Source: an uncultured Campylobacterales bacterium (GTDB lineage Bacteria > Campylobacterota > Campylobacteria > Campylobacterales > Sulfurimonadaceae). From it: a stretch of DNA of 64,000 nucleotides. Positions 48,832-59,079 of the stretch are shown one piece after another. Position 1 is the first letter of the stretch. Each line of letters opens with the position of its first letter. The translations under genes were made by a program, and so were the position numbers. The notes under the pieces were generated by a model, which had not been told where the DNA came from, searched no databases, and saw nothing but the letters and a program-made list of their open reading frames with translations. The stretch is taken from contig CAITKP010000092.1 of assembly GCA_903892995.1 (NCBI GenBank), positions 1-64,000 of the forward strand, given 5' to 3'.

Positions 48832-51240
48832 ATGGATGAATTTCAAGAGATATTACAAGATTTTTTAATTGAATCTTTCGAGCTTTTAGAGCAACTAGAT
48901 CAAGACCTTGTGGAGTTAGAAACAAACCCACAGGATTTGGAACTTTTAAATCGTATTTTTCGCGTTGCGCATACAGTAAAGGGTGCATCATCATTTCTAA
49001 ATTTTGATGTTTTAACACATCTTACTCACCATATGGAAGATATTTTAAATAAAGCCAGACATGGAGATCTAGTCCTTACGCCAGATGTTATGGATGTCGT
49101 TTTAGAATCTATCGACTTAATGAAAGAACTTCTAAATACGATCCGAGATACTGGAGTAGATGCTGGTGTTGATGTTTCTGCATGTGTTATGAAACTTGAT
49201 GCAAAATCAAATGGCACGGCTATGCCTACTGACGTGAGCATGAACGAGGTAGAAGTGGAGCCAGAAATGGTTGAGGAAGATGAAGAGGAAGAAGAGATTG
49301 CTGCTTCTTCATCTGATGAACCAAATTATGAAAGTATGAGTGATGCTGAAGTTGAAGCAGAGATAGAGAGACTTCTTGCACAAAGACAAGAAGAGGATCA
49401 AAGAAAGAGAAAAGCAAAACAAGCAGCAGGTGAAGTTGTGCCACATATACCTGATGTACAAGAGGAAGAGGTGCCAAAAGCAGCTCCTGTATCGAGTGCA
49501 AATGTTGTAGTTGCTAAGCAACCCCAACCAATGCCAAAAAAATCTTTTGATGAGCCTTCTGAAGATGCAAAAGCAGCAGCTCCTGCAAAAGCAAATGCTA
49601 CAGCAGTTGAACAGACTATTCGTGTTGATGTAAAAAGACTTGACCACCTTATGAATCTTATCGGAGAGCTTGTTCTTGCGAAAAATAGACTTATTAAGAT
49701 AAATGTGGATGTTGAAGAGCGCTATGAGGGAGAAGAGTTTCTCGAAGAGCTTAATCAAGTCGTTTCTATAGTTTCACTTGTAACGACAGATTTACAGATC
49801 GCAGTTATGAAAACAAGGATGCTTCCTATTGGAAAAGTATTCAATAAATTCCCTCGTATGATTCGTGATCTTTCTCGTGAATTAAACAAAAAGATAGATT
49901 TAGAGATCTATGGCGAAGAAACAGAGCTTGATAAATCAATCGTTGAAGAGATAGGTGATCCGCTTGTTCACATTATCCGTAACTCTTGTGATCATGGTAT
50001 TGAAGCGATTGCAGATCGTATAGCTCAAGGAAAATCTGAAACAGGAAGAATCGTATTAAAAGCATACAATGAAGGAAACCATATTGTCGTGCAGATCGAT
50101 GATGATGGAAAAGGTCTTGATCCTGTAATGCTTAAAAATAAATCTCTTGAAAAAGGGGTCATTACAGAAAAAGAAGCTGATTCTATGACAGATAAAGAAG
50201 CGTATGCTCTTATCTTTAGACCAGGTTTTTCAACTGCAGCACAAGTGACAAGCGTTTCTGGACGTGGTGTTGGGATGGATGTTGTTAAAACAAATATCGA
50301 AAAGCTCAACGGTATTATCGATATTGACAGTGAAGTGGGTCGTGGAACTTCGATTAAATTGAAAATTCCATTGACTTTAGCGATTATTCAAGCGCTTCTT
50401 GTTGGTGTACAAGAGGAGTATTACGCGATACCACTAGCATCTGTATTAGAAACAGTTCGTATCTCAAAAGATGAGATTTATACTGTTGATAACCGTTCGG
50501 TTATGAGATTGAGAAATGATGTTCTTTCTCTTGTTCATATTGGCGATATCTTTGAAGTTGAACGTATTATTGATGCAGCAGAACATGCTTATGTTGTTGT
50601 TCTTGGACTCGCTGAGAGTAAACTTGGTCTTATTGTAGATTCTCTAGTTGGACAAGAAGAGATCGTTATTAAGTCACTTGGAGAGTATCTCAAAGGGATG
50701 GAAGGGATCGCTGGAGCGACTATTCGCGGTGATGGTGGTGTAACTCTTATCGTTGATGTTGCCGCACTTATGCAGATGGCAAAAGGTGTAAAAGCAAAAC
50801 CTATGATCGAATCAAAAGCAACAAGTGGAGTGAAAGAGAAAAACAAAGCGAGTGATTATCATGTTATGATCGTTGATGATTCAAAAACAGATAGGATCAT
50901 TATGAGAAAATCTTTAGAGGGCTTAGGTATAACCCTCACAGAAGCAGCTGATGGACAAGAAGCATTAAATATTCTCAAACAGGGTGATGCAACTTTTGAT
51001 GCGATGCTTATCGATATCGAAATGCCAAGAATGGATGGCTATACACTCGCAAATGAGATCAAAAAATATAACAAATATAAAAACCTTCCTCTTATAGCGG
51101 TGACATCACGTTCAAGTAAATCTGACCGTATGCGTGGCGTTGAATCTGGAATGGTTGAATATATCACAAAACCATACTCTTCTGATTATTTAGCAAGTGT
51201 GGTTCAAAGAAATATCAAGTTTAAAGCGGAGTTGGCATAA
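48832..51240 (+). CDS. cheA: Chemotaxis histidine kinase CheA with C-terminal receiver (CheAY)
   Basis: HPt RVAHTVKGASSFLNF, IIRNSCDHGIE, GRGVGMDVVKTNIEKLNG, terminal receiver DAMLIDIEMPRMDGYTLA. Confidence 0.96.
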   Translation: MDEFQEILQDFLIESFELLEQLDQDLVELETNPQDLELLNRIFRVAHTVKGASSFLNFDVLTHLTHHMEDILNKARHGDLVLTPDVMDVVLESIDLMKELLNTIRDTGVDAGVDVSACVMKLDAKSNGTAMPTDVSMNEVEVEPEMVEEDEEEEEIAASSSDEPNYESMSDAEVEAEIERLLAQRQEEDQRKRKAKQAAGEVVPHIPDVQEEEVPKAAPVSSANVVVAKQPQPMPKKSFDEPSEDAKAAAPAKANATAVEQTIRVDVKRLDHLMNLIGELVLAKNRLIKINVDVEERYEGEEFLEELNQVVSIVSLVTTDLQIAVMKTRMLPIGKVFNKFPRMIRDLSRELNKKIDLEIYGEETELDKSIVEEIGDPLVHIIRNSCDHGIEAIADRIAQGKSETGRIVLKAYNEGNHIVVQIDDDGKGLDPVMLKNKSLEKGVITEKEADSMTDKEAYALIFRPGFSTAAQVTSVSGRGVGMDVVKTNIEKLNGIIDIDSEVGRGTSIKLKIPLTLAIIQALLVGVQEEYYAIPLASVLETVRISKDEIYTVDNRSVMRLRNDVLSLVHIGDIFEVERIIDAAEHAYVVVLGLAESKLGLIVDSLVGQEEIVIKSLGEYLKGMEGIAGATIRGDGGVTLIVDVAALMQMAKGVKAKPMIESKATSGVKEKNKASDYHVMIVDDSKTDRIIMRKSLEGLGITLTEAADGQEALNILKQGDATFDAMLIDIEMPRMDGYTLANEIKKYNKYKNLPLIAVTSRSSKSDRMRGVESGMVEYITKPYSSDYLASVVQRNIKFKAELA

Positions 51241-51737
51241 TGAGTGATAAACTAAAAAGCATAATTAGTAAACAAAATGAGCAGCAAAATCGTGGAGTAG
51301 TGAGTCAGCTTGAAGATGCTGTACAATTAGTTGGATTTATTATAGGTGATGAAGAGTACAGTGTGCCTATTTTAAATATTCAAGAGATTATAAAACCTAT
51401 CTCTTGGACGAGAGTTCCTCAGACTCCTCCATATGTTTTGGGTGTTTTCAATCTTCGTGGTTCAGTTATTCCACTTATTGATTTGAGACTTAAATTTGGT
51501 CTTCAATCAAAAAAACATACAGATGAAACACGTTTTATCGTTATGAAAGATGGAAATGAAGTTGCAGGATTTGTGATCGATCGTTTAACAGAAGCGCTTC
51601 GTATCAGAAAATCAGATATTGGTCCAGCACCTGATACGATGCAAGAGGATGAATCTATGATCGATGGTGTTGGAAAACAATCAGATAGAATCATTACAAT
51701 CCTAAAAGTCAATAAACTTCTTGAGAGAGATTTCTAG
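51240..51737 (+). CDS. cheW: Chemotaxis protein CheW
   Basis: VGFIIGDEEYSVPILNIQEIIKPISWTRVPQTPPYVLGVFNLRGSVIPLIDLRLKFG. Confidence 0.95.
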   Translation: MSDKLKSIISKQNEQQNRGVVSQLEDAVQLVGFIIGDEEYSVPILNIQEIIKPISWTRVPQTPPYVLGVFNLRGSVIPLIDLRLKFGLQSKKHTDETRFIVMKDGNEVAGFVIDRLTEALRIRKSDIGPAPDTMQEDESMIDGVGKQSDRIITILKVNKLLERDF

Positions 51738-52866
51738 AAACTTTTTTATGTCTAAAGAGCTATCTTGTCAATCCTCTTTTTCTTCAAATCAGCTAGAGCT
51801 CTCTCTTGCTGGTACCCTTAATCTTTACACTCTTGTAACTTTCCAAAATGAGATTGAAAAATATCTAGTAAATCTTACAACACTTCATCTCAACTTGGAT
51901 GGACTGCTATCTTTGGATACTGCCTCAGCCATTTATATCAATAGTCTCAAACAATTATGTGATGATAAAAAGATCGATTTTTTGCTTACATGTAAGGATG
52001 AAAAGCTCTTAAAAACTTTAGATACCGTACATGTAATGCATCTTGATTTAGAAATGTTAGTTTATAAAGAACCATCTTTCTTATATAAATTGGGTGAAAA
52101 TTTTGTACTTCGAATGAAAAAATTTAGTGAATTCCTACATTTTTTTGGTCAGATATCTTATGGTTTTTTCTATCTTTTAAAGCATCTAAAATCATTTCGT
52201 TACAAAGAGGTTTTTTTCGAAATAAATGAAAATGCTATCAAAGCTTTTGCCATTGTTGCGGTTACAAGCTTTTTGGTAGGAGTTGTAACAGCATATCAAT
52301 CCTCCGTACAGCTAAAAATCTATGGTGCAAATATTTTTATTGTCGATATGCTTGGAATCTCCATTTTTCGTGAACTCGCTCCCCTATTAACAGCTATCGT
52401 CATAGCAGGGCGCAGCGGTTCCTCATTTACGGCACAGATTGGTGCTATGAAAATCACCGAAGAGCTTGATGCCATGCATACAATGGGTTTTGATCCGATG
52501 CGCTTTTTGGTGCTTCCACGCATTATCGCGTTGATGTTGATGATGCCTTTGCTTATTTTTGTCTCAGATATTGCAGGTGTGCTTGGCGGTATGCTCGTTG
52601 CAAAGCTTGATCTAGGGATTTCCGTATCGCTCTTTTTAGATCGCCTCAATGAAGTTGTCGCTGCAAAACATTTTTTTGTGGGCATCGCAAAGGGGCCATT
52701 TTTTGCATTTTTAATCGCTTCTATTGGGATTTTTAGAGGTTTGATGGTAAGAGATGACACACAAAGTATCGGTACAAATACGACAAAAAGTGTGGTTGAA
52801 TCTATTTTTTCTGTAATCGTTTGCGATGCAGTATTTTCCATTATTTTTACAAATTTGGGCATTTAG
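51721..52866 (+). CDS. mlaE: STAS-domain MlaE-type ABC transporter permease
   Basis: N-terminal STAS-like region; FRELAPLLTAIVIAGRSGSSFTAQIGAMKITEELDAMHTMGFDPM. Confidence 0.9.
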   Translation: MREISRNFFMSKELSCQSSFSSNQLELSLAGTLNLYTLVTFQNEIEKYLVNLTTLHLNLDGLLSLDTASAIYINSLKQLCDDKKIDFLLTCKDEKLLKTLDTVHVMHLDLEMLVYKEPSFLYKLGENFVLRMKKFSEFLHFFGQISYGFFYLLKHLKSFRYKEVFFEINENAIKAFAIVAVTSFLVGVVTAYQSSVQLKIYGANIFIVDMLGISIFRELAPLLTAIVIAGRSGSSFTAQIGAMKITEELDAMHTMGFDPMRFLVLPRIIALMLMMPLLIFVSDIAGVLGGMLVAKLDLGISVSLFLDRLNEVVAAKHFFVGIAKGPFFAFLIASIGIFRGLMVRDDTQSIGTNTTKSVVESIFSVIVCDAVFSIIFTNLGI

Positions 52867-53604
52867 ATGAAAAAAATTATAGAAGTAAAAGATCTTTATA
52901 CCCAGTTTGACAATAAAATTGTCCACGCAGGACTTAATTTTCATATCAACGAGGGTGAGATATATGGGATTTTAGGCCCAAGTGGATGCGGAAAAAGCAC
53001 AGTTTTAAGAGAGATGGTAATGCTTCAAGAGTTCAAACAAGGCTCGATTAATATTTTAGGGCATGATATCTCAGATATCTCTTATGATGAAGCGCAAGAG
53101 CTTCGAAAAAATTGGGGTGTGCTTTTTCAAGGCGGAGCACTTTTTTCCTCTTTGACACTCTATGAAAATATTGCACTTCCCTTGCTCGAATACACAAAAT
53201 TGGATAAAAATCTCATCTCCGAGATAGTTGCATATAAGATAGATATTGTAGGTTTAAAAGCTCAAGACGCTTATCTCTATCCTTCACAAATCAGTGGAGG
53301 GATGAAGAAAAAAGCAGCTTTAGCACGCGCTCTAGCACTTGATCCAAAACTGCTCTTTTTAGATGAACCCACCTCTGGGCTCGATCCGATTTCAGCTAGA
53401 GAGTTTGATCGGCTTATTTTAAAGCTTAGAGAGCTTTTGAACCTCAGTGTTGTGATGGTTTCACATGATCTAAAATCGATTTATGATACACTTGATCGAG
53501 CAGCTGTTATTGACAATAAAATCATCACAGCAGAGGGTAAAATCGAAGAGATTATTGTGATGGAAAATCCTTTTATACAAACATTTTTTAAGGCAGAGAT
53601 ATGA
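52867..53604 (+). CDS. mlaF: MlaF-type ABC transporter ATP-binding protein
   Basis: ILGPSGCGKSTVLREM, QISGGMKKKAALARALALDPKLLFLDEPTSGLDP. Confidence 0.92.
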   Translation: MKKIIEVKDLYTQFDNKIVHAGLNFHINEGEIYGILGPSGCGKSTVLREMVMLQEFKQGSINILGHDISDISYDEAQELRKNWGVLFQGGALFSSLTLYENIALPLLEYTKLDKNLISEIVAYKIDIVGLKAQDAYLYPSQISGGMKKKAALARALALDPKLLFLDEPTSGLDPISAREFDRLILKLRELLNLSVVMVSHDLKSIYDTLDRAAVIDNKIITAEGKIEEIIVMENPFIQTFFKAEI

Positions 53605-54566
53605 ATAACAAAGTCAATTACACTTTTGTAGGTTCCATAGTTTTAGCTATTTTAGTGGCGATGATTTTTGCTATTTACTGGTTGATGAAACCCTCCGATG
53701 AGAGTAAGCAAAAAAACTATCTTATCTATTTCAATGAGTCAGTTTCAGGGCTTAATATTAACTCCCCTGTAAAATATAGAGGTGTCAATGTCGGAAAAGT
53801 TGAAGAGATCCATATCAGCAGTAAAAACACTCAAGAGATTGAAGTTTTAGTCTCTATCATTGCAACGACACCTATTAAAGAGTCCACAGTTGCAACTCTC
53901 AACGCTCAGGGAATTACAGGGCTTGTTTTTATTGATCTTTCACTTGGAGATCAAAACTCGGCTGATCTTGTGCAAGGTGCAAATGATAAATATCCAGTGA
54001 TTCACTCAAAACCCTCACTCTTTCAAAGGTTTGAAAACTCTGTTGGAAGTATGACGGAAAAGCTCTCAGGTACGCTTGATGGAACAAATGCACTTTTAAA
54101 AGAGCAAAATCAAAAAAGTATTACGATGACTTTGCAAGAATCACAAGAGTTTATGCGTAAAATGAATCTTTTGTTGGATGAAAAAAGCATTGCACATCTG
54201 CATAGTACAATGGAACATCTCGATAATATCACAACAAAGATGGATACACAGATGATGCCAAAAATGGATCAATTGATGGATAAAAGTGGGCATTTTGCAG
54301 ATACTGTATCTGTTTCTATGGCTTCAGTCGCAAGCAGTTATCAGGTGATTCAAGGCTCTATGGCTGAGTTTCGCAGGGCTATAAAAGATGGAGAGTTCAA
54401 TGTCAAAGATATCTCAAAAGGCACCGTGAGCAATCTCAACACCTCTCTTGGTGCTTTGCAAGATGTGATGCTGCAACTTGAGGGTATCCTCAAAAAATAT
54501 GAGGATAGTCCAAACGATATGCTCTTTAAAAAGCAGGAGATTAAAAAAGGTCCAGGAGAAAAATGA
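53601..54566 (+). CDS. mlaD: MlaD/MCE-family protein
   Basis: FNESVSGLNINSPVKYRGVNVGKVEEIHI MCE domain after an N-terminal TM. Confidence 0.9.
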   Translation: MNNKVNYTFVGSIVLAILVAMIFAIYWLMKPSDESKQKNYLIYFNESVSGLNINSPVKYRGVNVGKVEEIHISSKNTQEIEVLVSIIATTPIKESTVATLNAQGITGLVFIDLSLGDQNSADLVQGANDKYPVIHSKPSLFQRFENSVGSMTEKLSGTLDGTNALLKEQNQKSITMTLQESQEFMRKMNLLLDEKSIAHLHSTMEHLDNITTKMDTQMMPKMDQLMDKSGHFADTVSVSMASVASSYQVIQGSMAEFRRAIKDGEFNVKDISKGTVSNLNTSLGALQDVMLQLEGILKKYEDSPNDMLFKKQEIKKGPGEK

Positions 54567-55180
54567 TGAAAAAGATACTATTTTATACTTTGATTTTACT
54601 ATTTGTGTCTGGGTGTTCACTTCAAACAAAAGTAGCAGCTCATACGCAATATAGGCTTCAAACCACAAAACAAACACAAATTTTTGCGGCGAATACTTGC
54701 AAGGAAGATCTCCTCGGACTTAAAAATATCATCAGCTATGATCCAATCGCGACACGATCCATCTACTATCAAGTCGGGGAAAATGAGCTCGCTTCATATT
54801 CTGAATCAAACTGGGAATCTCCACTTTTTAAAACAGTAGAATCATCACTCATTAGCAATCTCAGAGATGCAAATATTTTTAAAGATGTTGTTGTTTCACG
54901 CTCATTTGCAAAGCCAGATTATATTTTAGAGTATAGCGTTGGTGAGTTTATCCAACATTTTAGCGAGGATATGAAAAGCTCTTATGTCTTGGTTAATATT
55001 CACTTTACTCTGCTTGATAACAAAACCTCAAAACTTCTTTACACAACAACTATAGAGAAGAAAATTCCTGCAAAAACACTTGATGCAAAAGGCGGCGTCA
55101 TCGCACTGCAAGAAGCGCTAGGCGAAGTAATGAAGGATACAAATATTTGGCTCAATACCCAATGTGAAAAAGGGCTTTAA
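54563..55180 (+). CDS. ABC-type transport auxiliary lipoprotein (PqiC-like)
   Basis: Lipobox FVSGC; beta-alpha pattern; operon with mlaEFD. Confidence 0.75.
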   Translation: MMKKILFYTLILLFVSGCSLQTKVAAHTQYRLQTTKQTQIFAANTCKEDLLGLKNIISYDPIATRSIYYQVGENELASYSESNWESPLFKTVESSLISNLRDANIFKDVVVSRSFAKPDYILEYSVGEFIQHFSEDMKSSYVLVNIHFTLLDNKTSKLLYTTTIEKKIPAKTLDAKGGVIALQEALGEVMKDTNIWLNTQCEKGL

Positions 55181-55182
55181 AG

Positions 55183-56484
55183 ATGGATGAACAGCTCTAT
55201 AAATCTCGCAGAACTACATATCTAGCAAGGATGAAAAAGAGGAGCATTGCGCTCTTTTTTAGTGCGCCATTAAAGACAAGATCCAATGATACAGAGTATC
55301 CATACAGACAAGACAGTGACTTTTATTATCTTACTGGTTTTAAAGAGGATAACTCTGTATTACTCTTAATAAAAGAGAAAAATTCTACTCAAGAGATTTT
55401 ATTTGTTCAAAAAAAGGATCCTACTTTAGAGCTTTGGACTGGCAAACGTCTTGGAGAAAAAGAGGCAAAAAAGAGATTTCTGGTAGATAAAGTTTATACG
55501 ACAGAGGAGTTACATGTAAGGGTAAATAACTCTCTTTTGGGTAAGAAAAAGTTCTATCTTGATCTCGTTTGTGAAGAGAAAAATCTTTTACATGTAAGGA
55601 AATTGATAAAAAAAAGAGTAAAAAAATCTTTATACAAAAAGAGCACGTTACATGTAAGAGATATTTCACAAAAGATGAGAGCTATAAAAACCTCACATGA
55701 GATTGAACTTATCAAAAAAGCACTTATGATTACAAAAGATGCCCACCATAAAGTGATGGCGATGCCAAAGATAGGGAGATTTGAGTATGAACTCCAAGCT
55801 GAATTTGAGTATGAGTTTAAGAAAAATGGAGCGTATAGTGATGCTTATACAACAATCATCGCAGGTGGAGATAATGGCAATACTCTGCACTATATCAACA
55901 ACTCACAAAAGCTCATTGACACAGAGCTGATTTTAATCGATGCAGGATGCGAATATGAGATGTACGCAAGCGATATCACACGGACAATTCCTGTAAATGG
56001 CAAGTTTAGTGAAGCACAAAAAGAGGTTTATGAACTTGTGCTTGCTACTGAGATGAAAGTAATAGAAACGATTCAAGAGGGTGTTTTAAGAAGTGATTTA
56101 CAGCTGATGGCAAGAGAGCTTTTGTGCGAGGGCATGGTTGCACTTGGCATTTTAGAGGGTGATGTCGCAGAGCTAATCAAAGAGGAAAAAGATAGAAAAT
56201 ATTTTCCTCATGGAATAGGGCATTGGATGGGACTTGACGTTCACGATCCCTGTCCATATAAAGATAAAAAAGGCAGAGAGATTCCCCTTGCTGATGGGAT
56301 GGTGATGACAATAGAACCAGGGCTTTATCTGCCTTTGGATGATGCAAATTTGCCAGAGAAATATAGAGGGATTGCGGTGAGAATCGAGGATAATATCTTA
56401 GTGACAAAAGAGGGTTATGAAAACCTCTCTTTTGGTATTGCTAAAACTGTAGAGGAGATTGAAGCGCTCTATTCGCGCACATAA
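55183..56484 (+). CDS. pepP: Aminopeptidase P family / Xaa-Pro peptidase
   Basis: PYRQDSDFYYLTGF, LIDAGCEYEMYASDITRTIPVNGKF, FPHGIGHWMGLDVHD, MTIEPGLYLP. Confidence 0.93.
   Translation: MDEQLYKSRRTTYLARMKKRSIALFFSAPLKTRSNDTEYPYRQDSDFYYLTGFKEDNSVLLLIKEKNSTQEILFVQKKDPTLELWTGKRLGEKEAKKRFLVDKVYTTEELHVRVNNSLLGKKKFYLDLVCEEKNLLHVRKLIKKRVKKSLYKKSTLHVRDISQKMRAIKTSHEIELIKKALMITKDAHHKVMAMPKIGRFEYELQAEFEYEFKKNGAYSDAYTTIIAGGDNGNTLHYINNSQKLIDTELILIDAGCEYEMYASDITRTIPVNGKFSEAQKEVYELVLATEMKVIETIQEGVLRSDLQLMARELLCEGMVALGILEGDVAELIKEEKDRKYFPHGIGHWMGLDVHDPCPYKDKKGREIPLADGMVMTIEPGLYLPLDDANLPEKYRGIAVRIEDNILVTKEGYENLSFGIAKTVEEIEALYSRT
55510..55657. repeat. Three TTACATGTAA palindromes within 148 bp of pepP
   Basis: Exact at 55510, 55588, 55648, each encoding LHVR. 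Confidence 0.92.
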
Positions 56485-56900
56485 CTCCAGCCAGTTAAAG
56501 ACTCTTTAGTTACCTCTTCAAAAGCATCAGAAGCAGCTAAAAAATCGATTACATGTAAAGCAATATAGGGAATAGAATTTTGATCCGCAGCTTTTACTAA
56601 AAGCATCGGCATTGGCGTGTCGTGGGTTGTATTTGCAAAACCTACAGGCATGATTTGGCTCATCACTTCAGCAGATGTACTGATTTTATAATCTTGACAA
56701 AATTTATCAAAAATCATCTCTTTTATCTCTTGTGAAAAATGCTCTTGCGTATTTAAAAATATGCTTACATGTACAGGTGTTTTGGCAAAATGCTCAGGTG
56801 CGGGAGTTGCCATGATAATATATTCAACTCCCTCAAGAAGTGCCTCAATCTCGTTGATTTCTAAATAATGATTTGTTTTAATAGCGTGATGTTGTTGCAT
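56469..56900 (-). CDS. Conserved hypothetical protein
   Basis: 143 aa ORF, no recognised domain. Confidence 0.5.
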   Translation of the reverse strand: MQQHHAIKTNHYLEINEIEALLEGVEYIIMATPAPEHFAKTPVHVSIFLNTQEHFSQEIKEMIFDKFCQDYKISTSAEVMSQIMPVGFANTTHDTPMPMLLVKAADQNSIPYIALHVIDFLAASDAFEEVTKESLTGWSYVRE

Positions 56901-56911
56901 AATAGACTCCT

Positions 56912-57421
56912 TTATAAAAGCGATTTTACAACATTTTTAACGCCTTGATGCACGTTATAGTTTGCAATTGGAAAATCTAAATCCTCATTTTGCATATTGA
57001 CATTGTATTTTGCAAGGTAAGTCGCTAAAAGAGTAACATCTATTGTTTTATATGCCTCACACTGCTCTTTGGTTAATGAAGTGCGCATAAGAGCGGCGTT
57101 TTCATTTGATTTTTGGATTGTAAAGGCGAGCATTTTTAGACTTACAAAATCCATCCACTCTAAAAAAAGTTCAGGAGTAAGAGAATCTTTAAATTTTCCT
57201 TGTGGATCAAAAAGCAGATTTTGATCGCGCAGAGGCACTAAAATGGAGAGAGTGGCTTGTGAAAAAGGGATCACCTTGTCAAGCCAAAAAGGTGATTCGT
57301 TTCTACCTTGAAGAGTAATATCAAGAGCGGTTGCAATATCATCAGCCGATTTTGTACTAAAAAGTTCCAATGTTGCTTGATTCATAGGGTATTGCCTTAT
57401 TTTTTTGCGCAAATATAGCAT
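56912..57421 (-). CDS. Conserved hypothetical protein
   Basis: 169 aa ORF in operon spacing with 56469..56900; likely starts at the ATG giving MNQATLELFSTKSADD. Confidence 0.5.
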   Translation of the reverse strand: MLYLRKKIRQYPMNQATLELFSTKSADDIATALDITLQGRNESPFWLDKVIPFSQATLSILVPLRDQNLLFDPQGKFKDSLTPELFLEWMDFVSLKMLAFTIQKSNENAALMRTSLTKEQCEAYKTIDVTLLATYLAKYNVNMQNEDLDFPIANYNVHQGVKNVVKSLL

Positions 57422-57430
57422 ATTGTTTAA

Positions 57431-57844
<414 letters not shown>

Positions 57845-57846
57845 AT

Positions 57847-59025
57847 ATGGCAGCTATGGATTTTAAATATATAATAGATACTTTTTTTATGCTTTTTTCC
57901 ATGGTGCTTATTATTTTTATGGTGCCAGGTTTTGCGATGCTTGAAGCAGGGCTTGTCCGTACTAAAAATGTCACAGCAGTCTTAACGACAAATGTAATGA
58001 TTTATGCGGTTGCATCAACCGCTTTTTTACTTGTCGGATATGAGCTTGCATTTGGAACATGGGTAAAAGTAGAGTACAGTATGTGGGCGGCATTTTTGTT
58101 TCAGATGGCCTTTGTTGGTAAGACGATCAACATCATGAGCGGCGGTGTGAGCGAGCGTGTTCGTATGATCCCACTTGCTATTTTTGCTGTGGTAATGGGT
58201 GGCGTGATTTATCCCTTAGCGGTCAATATTAGCTGGGGTGCGGATTTTCTAAAAGGCACAGCTTTAGATATCCATGCAATGCACGATCTTGCAGGGTCGA
58301 GTGTTATTCACTCAACAGGTGGCTGGGCGCTTTTAGCTGCAATCTTAATTATTGGTTCTCGTAAGGGCAGATATAAAAACGATCTCATTAAAGTTATCCC
58401 TGCATCAAATATCCCTTTAGTTGTTCTTGGCGGGCTTCTTTTATGGATTGGTTGGTTTGGATTTAATGGCGGTTCGGTAGGCTCTATTTCAAGTAAAGAG
58501 ATGGCTGACAGCGTTGCTTTGACTATCCTCAATACAAACACAGCAGGTCTTGCTGGTGCGATTGTAGCGGGTGTCATTATGTATGTGAGATACCGACTTT
58601 TTGATATTACGATGATTTTAAATGGTGCACTTGGTGGACTTGTAGCTATCACCGCGGGTGCTGATCTTTTTGATATCTATACTCCTATCTTAATCGGTAC
58701 GATTGGGGGAGCATTAGTCGTTTTTGCGATTCCTCTTTTTGATAAATTCAGATTAGATGATCCTGTTGGTGCGCTTTCTGTACACCTTGTCAATGGGATT
58801 TGGGGAACGGTTGCTGTTGGGATTTTTGTAGATAAAATCTCTCTGCTAGATCAACTCAAAGGTGTGGCAGTTATAGCAGTTTTTACTTTTAGTGTTTCTT
58901 ATATGGTGCTTTATAGTATCAACAAACTTGTACCATTCCGTGCTGAAGATGATATGCAACTTCAAGGTATGGATGTCGTTGAGTGCGGTGTGGAAGCCTA
59001 TCCAGAATTTAAACGTGCTATTTAG
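57847..59025 (+). CDS. amtB: Ammonium transporter
   Basis: FFMLFSMVLIIFMVPGFAMLEAGLVRTKN, DLAGSSVIHSTGGWALLAA, GWFGFNGGS. Confidence 0.96.
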   Translation: MAAMDFKYIIDTFFMLFSMVLIIFMVPGFAMLEAGLVRTKNVTAVLTTNVMIYAVASTAFLLVGYELAFGTWVKVEYSMWAAFLFQMAFVGKTINIMSGGVSERVRMIPLAIFAVVMGGVIYPLAVNISWGADFLKGTALDIHAMHDLAGSSVIHSTGGWALLAAILIIGSRKGRYKNDLIKVIPASNIPLVVLGGLLLWIGWFGFNGGSVGSISSKEMADSVALTILNTNTAGLAGAIVAGVIMYVRYRLFDITMILNGALGGLVAITAGADLFDIYTPILIGTIGGALVVFAIPLFDKFRLDDPVGALSVHLVNGIWGTVAVGIFVDKISLLDQLKGVAVIAVFTFSVSYMVLYSINKLVPFRAEDDMQLQGMDVVECGVEAYPEFKRAI

Positions 59026-59079
59026 CATAACTTAACAAATGTGTAACAATTGCTACGGTATCATTGCAAAATGAACCGT

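Noticed and set aside
52320-52862. 180-aa minus-strand ORF inside mlaE
   Set aside because: Shadow ORF over a well-supported transporter permease.
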